64,000 bases of DNA from Erysipelotrichaceae bacterium (GCA_017454765.1 JAFTCJ010000025.1:1-64000); one strand, 5' to 3'. Positions 41,797 to 49,883 are shown, counted from the stretch's first letter. Numbers and translations are program-made. Notes: generated from the letters alone by a model not told the origin.

Positions 41797-43314
41797 TTAT
41801 CTGTCGATCCCTGTTTTCGGGATAGAATAAGCGGAAGTGCTGCTTCCGGAATCAGGTATCACGATCTTATCAGCAATGAAAGTTGCGGTATAAACAGCGT
41901 CACCGCTGACTATAGTGATCTCAGGATCCCATCCCGCAAATGTATAAGTATACTTTCCGTCTGCTTTCCTTTGGGGTGTATCTCCATCATAGGAAGGCAT
42001 TTCGCCGTAATCCACTTCATTGCTTTGAAGGATCGTTTCATCATAGTTCTGGAAAGTGACAGTGCCTACCTGCTGGAACACGGCTTTCAGATTGGTGTCT
42101 TTTCTCAATATGAAAGTATACGGATTTTCTTTGCTGACGATCTTTCCGTCTTTCATCCATCCGGCAAAACGATATCCTGGCTGAACTTTCGCACTGACTG
42201 TGACCTCAGAAAGCGCATTGTAAGTATCTCCGCCGGAAACCGAACCGCCTTCTCCTGCAGTAACAGTAAGAGAATAAGGCTTTCCGATGAGTACCTTCAG
42301 TGCCGGGTCGGAAGAACCAGGCTCACTGATAAAACAACCGTTTTCGACCTTCGTGATCTCTGCGTTTTCCGGTTCCAGAACGGAAACTTTATTTATAGTA
42401 ATTTCCCGTTCGGCAGAGACCGCACACTCTGAAGCATTATCCACCAGAACATTGCTGGCAGAAACAGTCAGATCCCCTGCCGAGGCAATACCATCCTTGC
42501 AATTCCTGACGATGACAGAAGAACCGTTTTCAATCGAAAGATTACCATTAACATAAGTAAAGATGCCGATACGTGCACCATCGATATCTATTATTGAGTT
42601 GGAGATTTTGAGGCTGCCTTCATCACTGTCCATGGCAACTTCCGGTGTCTTGCATATAACAGTACTGTCACTGATCGAAAGATCTTCAACTGCGTAGACA
42701 GCACCATCCGTACCTTGCGCTGTGACCTTGGAACCATTCTCAATGATCACATCCCCGCTTACATTACCGGATCCTGCGTGATTGGCAAAGACCGCATATC
42801 CGTTTTTCCCGGTAGCCGTTACCTCGCTGCCGGAAATCGTGATCTTGCCGTACTCCGTGTTGCAGCGGATGGCAGTATAATCACTTGTGGCAGTCAGGGT
42901 GGTATCTTTGATCAGGATATTCCCCCAGCCGAAAATACACCTCCCGCTGCTTTTAATATCCAGTGTGCCGTCTCCCTTGATTGTAAGATCATCAAAAGAA
43001 TAGATTCCGCTTTCACCGCCGCTGATGAAAGAATCCCCGATCAGTTCGATCGTCAGAGAAATACCGGAAACACTAATATTCTCACCGGAATTATTCGTTT
43101 CCGTGATGTTTGCATTATTGAGCGTCAGTACATGAGTATCCGGATTGAAACTGACAGATCCTCCGTCATCCAACACATCACCGGCATTTTCGTTTGTGAC
43201 CCATTTGCCTCCGACCGAGATATAATGCTCTTCCTCTTCTTCAGCTGAAACTGCCATCGGTAACAGATTCCAGACGACCATCACAGCCAATAATATTGTT
43301 AACAACTTTTTCAT
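41797..43314 (-). CDS. Secreted surface protein with InlB-type repeats and IPKTGIDR end
   Basis: 505 residues. A signal peptide (LLTILLAVMVVWNLLPMAVS) is followed by a beta-helix-like carbohydrate-binding part (about 30-320, with HVLTLNNANITE and many short G-x-L-x-I turns), then InlB B-type repeats (about 340-470, YRFAGWMKDGKIVSK and YTFAGWDPEI). The protein ends SAYSIPKTGIDR without a membrane anchor. The same SAY-x2-P-x-TGI tail closes the CotH-like protein at 20602. Its ligand and anchoring are unknown. Confidence 0.82.
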   Translation of the reverse strand: MKKLLTILLAVMVVWNLLPMAVSAEEEEEHYISVGGKWVTNENAGDVLDDGGSVSFNPDTHVLTLNNANITETNNSGENISVSGISLTIELIGDSFISGGESGIYSFDDLTIKGDGTLDIKSSGRCIFGWGNILIKDTTLTATSDYTAIRCNTEYGKITISGSEVTATGKNGYAVFANHAGSGNVSGDVIIENGSKVTAQGTDGAVYAVEDLSISDSTVICKTPEVAMDSDEGSLKISNSIIDIDGARIGIFTYVNGNLSIENGSSVIVRNCKDGIASAGDLTVSASNVLVDNASECAVSAEREITINKVSVLEPENAEITKVENGCFISEPGSSDPALKVLIGKPYSLTVTAGEGGSVSGGDTYNALSEVTVSAKVQPGYRFAGWMKDGKIVSKENPYTFILRKDTNLKAVFQQVGTVTFQNYDETILQSNEVDYGEMPSYDGDTPQRKADGKYTYTFAGWDPEITIVSGDAVYTATFIADKIVIPDSGSSTSAYSIPKTGIDR

Positions 43315-43326
43315 AGAAAGCCCCCG

Positions 43327-44073
43327 TCAATCATCAAAGATAACATCATTTATACCAATTGATCCCAGATAATCGTTAGTTTCACTGATACTTCCATCCA
43401 AAAGCGCAATTAACTGATCGATGTCTTTCGCTGGATATTCACCATCATCACCTTCACCATAATCACGAAGAGCTTCTCTCATGTATTTGAACACATTGAC
43501 ATAATCTACGATAATACCTGCTGGTTTGTTCGGAAATACACGATTTGCTCTAGCAATAGCTTGCATTAATGTATGGGACTTCATTGGCTTATCCAAATAT
43601 AATGTTGAAAGGCTTGGCACATCAAAACCAGTCAGCCACATTGCACAGACAAATACAAGTCTGAATGGATTGTCTGGATCCTTAAATCTGTCTTCAATGT
43701 CATTTCCGTTCACATCAATCCGATTCATTTCAGCACGATGCTTTGAGATGTCCAGGCCTTGAGCAGCAAACTTGTCGTCGTCATTGCTGTCAGAGATAAC
43801 AACCGCCATCTTAGTTTCCTGCATATATTTGATGATGCTATCATATTCTGCTTTTTTATCTGGTGAGGCATTATTTCTTTCTTTAATGAGTTCTTGAATC
43901 TCCAGTTTCCAGTACTTCTGGACCTTATCGTACATTTTTACAGTTGTAAACTTATCAACGGACACCACCATTGCTTTGCCTAAGAATCCTCTTCTAGGGA
44001 AATGATGAGCGATATCTTTTGCTACAGTTTCAAGTCTTTCATGTCTCCTTTCAGAAAAAACCATTCTTATCAA
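43327..44073 (-). pseudogene. hsdR: Fragment of type I restriction enzyme HsdR
   Basis: About 240 residues. RLETVAKDIAHHFPRRGFLG, VSVDKFTTVKMYDKVQ, VFVCAMWLTGFDVPSLSTLY and MQAIARANRVFPNK are from the second helicase domain of HsdR. Intact HsdR is about 1000 residues. The nuclease and first ATPase domain are absent, and so is the C-terminal part. The left junction lies inside the terminator at 44056-44084, the other end 12 bp before the surface-protein gene. No hsdM or hsdS is nearby. Confidence 0.88.
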
Positions 44074-44084
44074 GAATGGTTTTT
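44056..44084 (-). terminator. Terminator after the 44131 gene
   Basis: AAAAACCATTCTT and AAGAATGGTTTTT arms with a 3-nt loop. The HsdR fragment begins at its edge. Confidence 0.8.
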
Positions 44085-44130
44085 CATTTCAGGAATATGA
44101 TCTGTTCTGTATCAGAACAGATTCATGTAA

Positions 44131-44550
44131 TTACCGGATGATCCTGAGTTCCTTAACATAGTAATCAGGATTTGCGTAATCTCTGTCCTTGAACCGGATA
44201 CTCGCTGCCGGGATACCGTTTTTGAAACGCATCGCCATGTCTTTGAACAGAGACAGATAGAGAACTGTCTCTTTCTTCCCTTCCTTCTTGCACACGGCAT
44301 AGGCGTAAGAGAAGACGTGTGAACTGAGTTCTGAAACAAGTTCCTTGGACATCCCCGGTAGAAGATGCATTCCAAGGACTTCATCGAAACAGTAACGGGA
44401 GATCACTCTTTCGGAAGTGTTGAGTTTTCTTGCCAGTTTTTCAACAGTCTCTTTCTCTTCATCACCTTCTTTTTTCCAGGTGAATCCTTCACAGCATAAC
44501 TCGCCTGTAACCAGGTTTTCCCTTTTGATAATACTGAATGCTTTTGCCAT
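44131..44550 (-). CDS. Hypothetical cytoplasmic protein
   Basis: 139 residues from the ATG at 44550 (AAGGAGCC upstream). It has a mainly helical middle with LARKLNTSERVISRYCFDEV, which looks helix-turn-helix-like, and VLYLSLFKDMAMRFKNGI. No family recognised. It stands alone with its own terminator. Confidence 0.55.
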   Translation of the reverse strand: MAKAFSIIKRENLVTGELCCEGFTWKKEGDEEKETVEKLARKLNTSERVISRYCFDEVLGMHLLPGMSKELVSELSSHVFSYAYAVCKKEGKKETVLYLSLFKDMAMRFKNGIPAASIRFKDRDYANPDYYVKELRIIR

Positions 44551-44589
44551 AAGGCTCCTTTCCGGCCAATAAAAAAGGCCATTACTCAT

Positions 44590-44985
44590 ATCAGAAAAAA
44601 GAGTTACTCTTTTTTTCCAATACTTTCATTCACCTATTTCAGTACTATCCTGCGCTTTTGCGCAATACAATGATAACATATTTTATTAACGATTCAACAC
44701 AAATACATATAGAAAAGACCGCTGCATTATACGCAACAGTCTTTTCCTTCAGGAAGCCATCCATAAAAGAAAGGAGATCAGAAGGATGTATATGATTCAT
44801 CCTTCGTTTTCATCATAGCCTCCATTTCTGTCTCTGCATATGTCCGGATATGAAAAAAGAGCGGAAGCCCCGGGAGTTAATATCGGAATCTATTATGGGG
44901 CTTCAGCTCATTTCAATCATATCATCTTTAAACCAGGTTAACAAATAAAAGATCGGGGATCGGATCCGGATCCTCCGGTCTTCAT
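44590..44985. other. Intergenic region with three hairpins
   Basis: No protein gene of normal size. Hairpins: GAAAAGAC...GTCTTTTC near 44713-44748, GAAGGATG...CATCCTTC near 44782-44800, and GAAGCCCC (44866-44873)...GGGGCTTC (about 44899-44906). A ten-codon frame (MYMIHPSFSS) with AAAGGAGATCAGAAGG before it starts at 44786; whether it is translated is unknown. Confidence 0.4.
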
Positions 44986-45216
44986 TCATTCTTCTACTAC
45001 AGTCACGACGATCTCTACGATCTTCTTGATATCTTTCACACCTAGCATCCCCATCAGGTCCATGATCGTCATCAGTGTCATATTCTTGTTGTGTCTGAGA
45101 CGGTCCATGACGGCTGTGGAAAGCTCATTGTCCAGCATGAATTTATTCTGGGAGATACCCTTTTCCTTCAGTGTTTCGAAAAAGGGCTTGTATGTGAACG
45201 AATAGATCTTTCTCAT
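44986..45216 (-). CDS. Small XRE/HTH_26-type DNA-binding protein
   Basis: 76 residues. ETLKEKGISQNKFMLDNELS and MDRLRHNKNMTLMTIMDLM have the helix-turn-helix spacing of the Cro/C1 HTH_26 group, and a hydrophobic C-terminal tail follows. The nearest purine-rich site (GAGGTAATT) is a little far from the ATG. It lies downstream of rtcB but after its terminator, so a link with the repair genes is possible but unproven. Confidence 0.72.
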   Translation of the reverse strand: MRKIYSFTYKPFFETLKEKGISQNKFMLDNELSTAVMDRLRHNKNMTLMTIMDLMGMLGVKDIKKIVEIVVTVVEE

Positions 45217-45342
45217 AAAAAATCAAATTACCTCTTTTCCATGAAGTATTCTGACCGCTTCATCCGGCGGGAAGCCTTCTGTCCGTGTATGGACAGATTT
45301 CGGCAGATCACGTGATTTCTTTCTCTTCCTGATTTCATATTA

Positions 45343-45368
45343 ACGTATGTCAAAGCCTTTGCATACGT
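45343..45368. promoter_or_regulatory. Dyad upstream of the HTH gene
   Basis: ACGTATG (45343-45349) and CATACGT (45362-45368) form a 7-bp inverted repeat between rtcB and the HTH gene. It is a candidate autoregulatory operator. Confidence 0.4.
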
Positions 45369-45392
45369 CCGTATATTGTAATTTTATCAAAA

Positions 45393-45421
45393 AAAGCTGA
45401 TGCTTTTTATTCATCAGCTTT
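45393..45421 (-). terminator. Terminator overlapping the rtcB stop codon
   Basis: AAAGCTGATG and CATCAGCTTT arms, followed on the minus strand by TTTTTGAT. The stem includes the last rtcB codons. Confidence 0.85.
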
Positions 45422-46612
45422 GAAGTTGTAAATCGGCTTGATGACTCTGATGATGTCTGCGGTCGGCCCGATGTTGTCGACGATATCCTTCATATCCTTG
45501 TAAGCCATGGGACTTTCATCCAAAGTCTTTTTGTTTACAGTCGTGGAGTAGATGCCTTCCATCTGCTTCTCAAACTCTTCGACAGATAAGGATCTGAAGG
45601 CTTCCTTTCTCGACATGATCCTGCCGGCACCGTGAGGTGCAGAGAAGTTCCAGTCGGGATTGCCTTTTCCCATACAGATCAGCGATCCGTCTTTCATGTT
45701 GATGGGGATCAGCAGCTTTTCACACTTCTGAGCCGAGACAGATCCTTTTCTTAAGATCATGTTTTCCGTATCGATGTAGTTGTGGATCGTCGTGAACTGA
45801 TCAGTCACAGTAAAGTCCATTCCTTCGACAATGATCTGCATCATCGTCTTTCTGTTGATGTCCGCAAACTCCTGCATGATCTTCATGTCATGGATGTAGT
45901 CATCAAACAGTGTTCCGCTCACATAGGCCAGATCTTTCGGGATGTCGTTTTTCACATCCTTCTTCATCTCTTCGATCATCTTCGAGATCTCTTTTTCCCT
46001 GCCCTGGGATTTAAGATCATTGATCCTTTTCTGGATCTCTTCTTTGGTGATCCCGTTGCACTGTCTGTAAGCCAGATCCTGGTAGATCTCTGCGACTTCC
46101 TTGCCCAGGTGTCTGGAACCGGAGTGGATGACGATGTATAAGTGATCTTCGTCATCTTTATCCACTTCGATGAAGTGGTTGCCTCCGCCCAGGGTACCGA
46201 TTGCCTTTAATTCTTTTTCAATATGGTTAACCTTACCGATACATCTTAAACTGAAGACATCCGTCTGATCGGCATTTTCATGTTTTCTGCTTCTGACACT
46301 CATGCCGGAAGGGATCTTCTTTCTGATCAGCTGATCCAGCTTTTCAAAATCGATCTGCTTCTCTTCGATCATGACCGTCTCCATGCCGCAGCCGATATCG
46401 ACACCGACCATGTTGGGCGTGACCGCACCATGTAAGGTCATGGTCGTGCCGATCGTGCAGCCGGCTCCCGCATGGACATCCGGCATGATGCGGATCTGAC
46501 AGTCTTTGTAGACCTCCATATCACATAAGGTCTTTAACTGATCGATCGCTTCCGCTTCGGCGTTTGAAGCATACACGATCGCTTCGTTGTATTCTCCTGT
46601 GATTCTGTACAT
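45407..46612 (-). CDS. rtcB: RtcB RNA-splicing ligase
   Basis: 401 residues. IRIMPDVHAGAGCTIGTTM and PNMVGVDIGCGMETV hold the first metal ligands (Asp, Cys), LGGGNHFIEVDKD and HLYIVIHSGSRHLGKE further His ligands, and SAPHGAGRIMSRKEAF the GMP-linked His. RtcB joins 2',3'-cyclic phosphate or 3'-phosphate RNA ends to 5'-OH ends, repairing tRNAs cut by anticodon nucleases. It lies 46 bp downstream of the DUF2828/TROVE gene in the same operon, the well-known Ro-RtcB pairing. Length is close to that of short bacterial RtcB. Confidence 0.95.
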   Translation of the reverse strand: MYRITGEYNEAIVYASNAEAEAIDQLKTLCDMEVYKDCQIRIMPDVHAGAGCTIGTTMTLHGAVTPNMVGVDIGCGMETVMIEEKQIDFEKLDQLIRKKIPSGMSVRSRKHENADQTDVFSLRCIGKVNHIEKELKAIGTLGGGNHFIEVDKDDEDHLYIVIHSGSRHLGKEVAEIYQDLAYRQCNGITKEEIQKRINDLKSQGREKEISKMIEEMKKDVKNDIPKDLAYVSGTLFDDYIHDMKIMQEFADINRKTMMQIIVEGMDFTVTDQFTTIHNYIDTENMILRKGSVSAQKCEKLLIPINMKDGSLICMGKGNPDWNFSAPHGAGRIMSRKEAFRSLSVEEFEKQMEGIYSTTVNKKTLDESPMAYKDMKDIVDNIGPTADIIRVIKPIYNFKADE

Positions 46613-46657
46613 ATCATGTTCTCTCTTTCATCCGTCCGATCAGGGACAAAGCCCCGA

Positions 46658-48106
46658 TCAGACGATTATTTTTTCGTAACGTTCATTGTTCAGCACCGTC
46701 AGCATGTATTCGTACGGCGTCAGATTCACACCTTTCACAAGGGATTCAAACACAGCGACCGACTGGCCGGAAGCCAGCTGCACGCCTTTGCGGTCATAGG
46801 AAGCGTGATACGTGTTGTGACGCGAATTCACGTTCCAGAAGACGACATTGGGCATGTCGTAGCCGTTGTTTTTGAATTGTTGTTTCATCATATCGTAGAA
46901 GAGCCAGTCACCGGTTACGCAGCGGTCGATTTCCATATCGGTGATGATGACGATGGATGTCGGCATTTCCGATTTCGGTGTGTCATATTTGACCGCGGTG
47001 TACAGCAGCAGCCGGAAGGCCGCTTCCAGGTCCGTGTTCATCGACCAGTGGGCATTGGTGACGTTCCACAGTTTTTCGAAGAGGTTTTCACCTTTGATCG
47101 TCACCAGTTCCGGTTTTTCGGAGAAAGTCATGAAGGTATTTGCGAAAGGGCCTTTGTTCCTTTCGGCGAAATACATTGCCAGACCCACCGATGTCGCCAT
47201 CGGTCTTCCCGACATGGAACCGGACACGTCCGCCATGACCAGGAAATTGTTTTCACCGTCGATGTAGTCGGGGAGAGCCTTCCACTGCTCCTCCAGAACC
47301 GGATCGACACCGTTTGACTGGTAAAGGTATTTTTCAACGATGTCGTAGGGATACAGGACAGAGGAATTGATTTTTTCCTCGCCCTTTTCCACTTTGGTCA
47401 GGAATTCATTGAAACGGATTCCGTCGTGACGCCTGAAGGCGTTGCGGTAATTGTTCATCGCCTTGGAAGGCACCTCGGGATAAACGATGTCGCCGTAATG
47501 ATTCGAAGACATGTTCACCTCGACCACATTCAGATAATGACGCAGGGCCGCCAGCGTTTTACGGTATGTCTTTTCAGACATACCGAAACGTTTTGCCAGA
47601 TATCTGCCCCTACGGACAGTATCCGCATTGGACGTATTGACGGAAGGAAGCCATTTCGCCAGCAGGGATACCGGTTTCATGTTTTTCATATTGCGGATGT
47701 CGTCATCCAGTTGTTTTTTCAGAAACGGAACGATGACATCGGCCGCATCGTCAAGCAGCCATACCAGGTCGTCCCACCTGCCGTATTCGGCGATGTGTTC
47801 CAGGTTTTTGTTGAAGATGTCGGGATAATGGTCAGCCAGGAATTTGAACATCAGACGTCCGGTGCGTCTTTCACCCAGACCGCCCCTTACATCACGGGTA
47901 TAGAATGCAAGTTTCGTAGCCAGGAGGTGATCCGCCCCCATGGCTTTGGCAAACATGGAAGTGATTTCAAAGTCACTTCTCTGACGCAAGGCACCGGAAA
48001 CAGCGAAAAGATCGGTCAGCGCATCGGAAGTATGATCCAGAGCCAGCGCTCCGTTTTCCGTCAGCGTAAAGTTTTGTTCGGTTTTGATGTTATCCAGTAA
48101 AGTCAT
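46658..48106 (-). CDS. DUF2828/TROVE-like vWA protein (Ro60/Rsr-like)
   Basis: 482 residues. The first 280 are a helical ring-type TROVE/DUF2828 region (GALRQRSDFEITSMFAKAM, FYTRDVRGGLGERRTG, HIAEYGRWDDLVWLLDD). From about 285 a von Willebrand A domain follows with the MIDAS box VMADVSGSMSG and VIITDMEIDR. Ro proteins bind Y RNAs and misfolded RNA and hand it to nucleases or repair. A strong GGAGGTG lies before the ATG. The 400 bp upstream carry structured RNAs, and rtcB follows. Confidence 0.85.
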   Translation of the reverse strand: MTLLDNIKTEQNFTLTENGALALDHTSDALTDLFAVSGALRQRSDFEITSMFAKAMGADHLLATKLAFYTRDVRGGLGERRTGRLMFKFLADHYPDIFNKNLEHIAEYGRWDDLVWLLDDAADVIVPFLKKQLDDDIRNMKNMKPVSLLAKWLPSVNTSNADTVRRGRYLAKRFGMSEKTYRKTLAALRHYLNVVEVNMSSNHYGDIVYPEVPSKAMNNYRNAFRRHDGIRFNEFLTKVEKGEEKINSSVLYPYDIVEKYLYQSNGVDPVLEEQWKALPDYIDGENNFLVMADVSGSMSGRPMATSVGLAMYFAERNKGPFANTFMTFSEKPELVTIKGENLFEKLWNVTNAHWSMNTDLEAAFRLLLYTAVKYDTPKSEMPTSIVIITDMEIDRCVTGDWLFYDMMKQQFKNNGYDMPNVVFWNVNSRHNTYHASYDRKGVQLASGQSVAVFESLVKGVNLTPYEYMLTVLNNERYEKIIV

Positions 48107-48135
48107 GGTGATCCACCTCCTTCATTCTCAATGTC

Positions 48136-48161
48136 ACGGCACTTTTTATCGGAAGTGCCGT
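48136..48161 (-). other. Hairpin before the DUF2828/TROVE ribosome site
   Basis: ACGGCACT and AGTGCCGT form an 8-bp stem with a 10-nt loop, 30 bp before the ATG. It lacks a clear T-run, so it could be a processing site or weak attenuator rather than a full terminator. Confidence 0.45.
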
Positions 48162-48165
48162 ATGC

Positions 48166-48217
48166 AAGATGCCTTCGTTTTTGTCTGACACACGTAGTGG
48201 TTTGCTGCGGGCATCTT
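48166..48217 (-). ncRNA. Structured leader module with CAGCAAACC box
   Basis: On the minus strand AAGATGC pairs with GCATCTT, enclosing CCGCAGCAAACCACTACG and a purine-rich loop. The box CAGCAAACC recurs in the tRNA-like module and, as CAGCAAAACC, in the module at 48359. Confidence 0.55.
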
Positions 48218-48220
48218 TTC

Positions 48221-48316
48221 AAGACGTTGTTTCAACGGGATTCGAACCCGTAACACCGGTCCGATACCGGCTGCATTTCCATTCGCCAGATCCTGATGGT
48301 TTGCTGTAAACGTCTT
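48221..48316 (-). ncRNA. tRNA-like RNA (candidate Y-RNA/YrlA-type)
   Basis: 96 nt. AAGACGTT and AACGTCTT close the module. Inside are a perfect T-arm (ACGGG-TTCGAAT-CCCGT), an anticodon-like hairpin (CCGG-TATCGGA-CCGG) and a D-arm-like part containing GGATCTGGCGAATGG. It cannot be a working tRNA: six bases separate T-arm and acceptor, no CCA or discriminator is in place, and the loop lacks U33. Bacterial Y RNAs (YrlA) that bind Rsr carry just such a tRNA-like module, and an Rsr-like gene follows directly. Confidence 0.68.
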
Positions 48317-48329
48317 TCTTCCTTTCTGC

Positions 48330-48356
48330 GTACGGGGCCATGATACAGCCCCGTAC
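48330..48356 (-). ncRNA. Strong GC hairpin between leader modules
   Basis: GTACGGGGC and GCCCCGTAC pair over nine bases around a 9-nt loop, directly before the tRNA-like module and after the 48359 module. No T-run, so more likely a processing or separator stem than a terminator. Confidence 0.55.
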
Positions 48357-48358
48357 CT

Positions 48359-48418
48359 AGACACCGAATTTTTACCGTTTATTAGTCGGAAGCCCTCTGG
48401 GTTTTGCTGCAGGTGTCT
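48359..48418 (-). ncRNA. Structured leader module with CAGCAAAACC box
   Basis: AGACACC and GGTGTCT close a 60-nt module whose 5' side reads TGCAGCAAAACCCAGAGGG. It has the same design (closing stem, then CAGCAAA-CC box) as the modules at 48166 and 48221. Confidence 0.52.
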
Positions 48419-48422
48419 GTAC

Positions 48423-48490
48423 CAGGCACATCTTTCTTACGAGCACGCAGGTCTCGTAACACTCATCTTGAAGACTGCTGTCAGTGCCTG
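48423..48490 (-). ncRNA. First structured leader module of the repair operon
   Basis: CAGGCAC and GTGCCTG close a 68-nt module containing an inner hairpin TTACGAG-ACCTGCGTG-CTCGTAA (7 bp). The 5' side holds GACAGCAGTC, a shorter form of the box in the other modules. It is the promoter-proximal part of the leader. Confidence 0.5.
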
Positions 48491-48504
48491 AGCTGTCCTC
48501 TCGG

Positions 48505-48547
48505 GACAATTTCATGATATCAGCTATAAATATCGGATAAAATTGTC
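48505..48547. promoter_or_regulatory. Dyad in the promoter region of the repair operon
   Basis: GACAATTT (48505-48512) and AAATTGTC (48540-48547) form an 8-bp inverted repeat with a 27-bp spacer, in the gap between the divergent WYL gene and the leader RNAs. AT-rich TATTTATAG lies within. A candidate operator/promoter. Confidence 0.42.
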
Positions 48548-48564
48548 AGATTAAATAACTATTC

Positions 48565-48629
48565 GACCACTGATTAACCTTTATTTTTCAGTCATTTTGA
48601 ATAATACAGTTCATTTTCTGACCACTTAT
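48565..48629. promoter_or_regulatory. Direct repeats GACCACT-n-AT upstream of the WYL regulator
   Basis: GACCACTGAT (48565-48574) and GACCACTTAT (48620-48629) are 55 bp apart, start to start, about five helical turns, in the divergent promoter region. They are candidate sites of the RHH-WYL regulator. Confidence 0.42.
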
Positions 48630-48659
48630 GGTGTACTATCAAGGTATGGAGGCATCTTT

Positions 48660-49712
48660 ATGGAAGAAAAAATCAAGATCTACATACCCGAAAGCGTCAA
48701 TAGTATCCTTCTGAAAGACATGGAACGCTTCGAATTCTTCAAGAAAGACGGTTCCTTGAACAAGAACGAGTTCTATAACACCCTGATCGTCAATTACTAC
48801 GAACAGTATGAAGAAAATCAGAGCGATATCTTTTCCCATATCAAGGAATCGATCGAAAGCAGGACCTCCTTAAAAGATCAGGACATCAGCGATATCGCTG
48901 CCGATATCCTGCAGTATGTCGATATCAGGACCTATCAGCTCGACAGGGAAAGATTCGATGTTGCGATCGCCATGAAACCGACAAAGAAGTCGTCCGATGA
49001 CATCGACTACATCCAGAACTGTCTCTTGGGAAACTCCACTCTGTCCAATTACTTCCGCAACATGTTTGCCTCCTATTCCCTGCTTCCCCAGGACAAGAGA
49101 GAGACCATCATCTTCCGGCAGAACTTTGAACTGATCAGACAAGCTATCGACAATGACCGCAAGATCTACTTCACTACCACAAACAACAATGCCCCTCATA
49201 TCGTATCTCCCTACACGATAGCCAATTCCAAGGAAGAACTGTTCAACTATGTCCTGTGCAAGTACAACAATTTCCCCTACAGTTTCCGTATCGGCCGCAT
49301 CAAACAGATCAAGATCCTCAACGAATCCAGAGATCTTACCGGCCCAATCATCGAAGTATTTGACAGGATGGCCAGGTTCGGACCGCAGTTCTCCTATGAA
49401 GTGAAGAAACCGCATGTACCGATCAAAGTGAAATTCTCCGAAAGAGGCAAGAGACAATACAGATCGATGTATCTGCACCGTCCCCAGTACTTCAAAGAAG
49501 AAGACGATATCTACTACTTTGACTGTTCCAGATCTCAGGCCTTCCAGTATTTCTCAAGATTCGGATCCAATGCGGTCGTACTGGAACCGGAAGATCTGAG
49601 ATCCGATCTGCAGAAGTTCTTCTCGATCGCCGACAGGAAATACCGCCGGATCGACAAGGCACTAAGCAAAGAAGAAGACGCAGAGATCGCATCAGAAGAA
49701 GACTGGCGCTGA
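48660..49712 (+). CDS. Ribbon-helix-helix/WYL-domain transcriptional regulator
   Basis: 350 residues from the ATG at 48660 (TGGAGGCATCTTT). The start KIKIYIPESVNSILLKDMER with NKNEFYNTLIVNYYE is a ribbon-helix-helix DNA-binding domain. Residues about 160-225 (RKIYFTTTNNNAPHIVSPYT, FPYSFRIGRIKQIKIL) form a WYL domain, which binds nucleic acid or nucleotide signals, and 255-335 is the WYL C-terminal extension. It is divergent from the leader-RNA/Ro/RtcB operon. In proteobacteria this place is held by the sigma-54 activator RtcR, so a WYL protein may be the sensor here. Its stop is 10 bp from the 3' end of the convergent tRNA array. Confidence 0.82.
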   Translation: MEEKIKIYIPESVNSILLKDMERFEFFKKDGSLNKNEFYNTLIVNYYEQYEENQSDIFSHIKESIESRTSLKDQDISDIAADILQYVDIRTYQLDRERFDVAIAMKPTKKSSDDIDYIQNCLLGNSTLSNYFRNMFASYSLLPQDKRETIIFRQNFELIRQAIDNDRKIYFTTTNNNAPHIVSPYTIANSKEELFNYVLCKYNNFPYSFRIGRIKQIKILNESRDLTGPIIEVFDRMARFGPQFSYEVKKPHVPIKVKFSERGKRQYRSMYLHRPQYFKEEDDIYYFDCSRSQAFQYFSRFGSNAVVLEPEDLRSDLQKFFSIADRKYRRIDKALSKEEDAEIASEEDWR

Positions 49713-49722
49713 TTTTCAAAAA

Positions 49723-49797
49723 TGGTACCACCGGTCAGATTTGAACTGACGGCCTATCGCTTATCAAGCGATTGCTCTGCCGCTGAGCTATGGTGGT
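49723..49797 (-). tRNA. tRNA-Ile(GAU)-like
   Basis: Acceptor ACCACCA/CGGTGGT (last pair A-C mismatched), A73 and encoded CCA. D-stem AGCTC/GAGC, anticodon arm ATCGC-TTGATAA-GCGAT, T-arm GTCAG-TTCAAAT-CTGAC. The 5' end A and the mismatch differ from the usual G-start tRNA-Ile. Last tRNA of the array. Confidence 0.8.
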
Positions 49798-49800
49798 ATA

Positions 49801-49876
49801 TGGCTTCTATGCTGTGACTTGAACACAGATTGTCGGTGTCAAAGACCGATGTCCTTACCATTTGAACGACAAAGAA
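49801..49876 (-). tRNA. tRNA-Gln(UUG)-like
   Basis: Acceptor TTCTTTG/CATAGAA with one U-U mismatch, G73, CCA encoded. Anticodon arm TCGGT-CTTTGAC-ACCGA gives UUG. T-arm CTGTG-TTCAAGT-CACAG. 3-nt spacer to the previous gene. Confidence 0.78.
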
Positions 49877-49883
49877 ATAAATA

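Noticed and set aside
48221-48316. A functional tRNA gene
   Set aside because: Extra bases separate T-arm and acceptor, there is no CCA or proper discriminator, and the anticodon-like loop lacks U33; treated as a tRNA-like RNA.
48221-48316. CRISPR-like repeats in the repair leader
   Set aside because: Only a short box is shared; the stems differ and there is no repeat-spacer periodicity.
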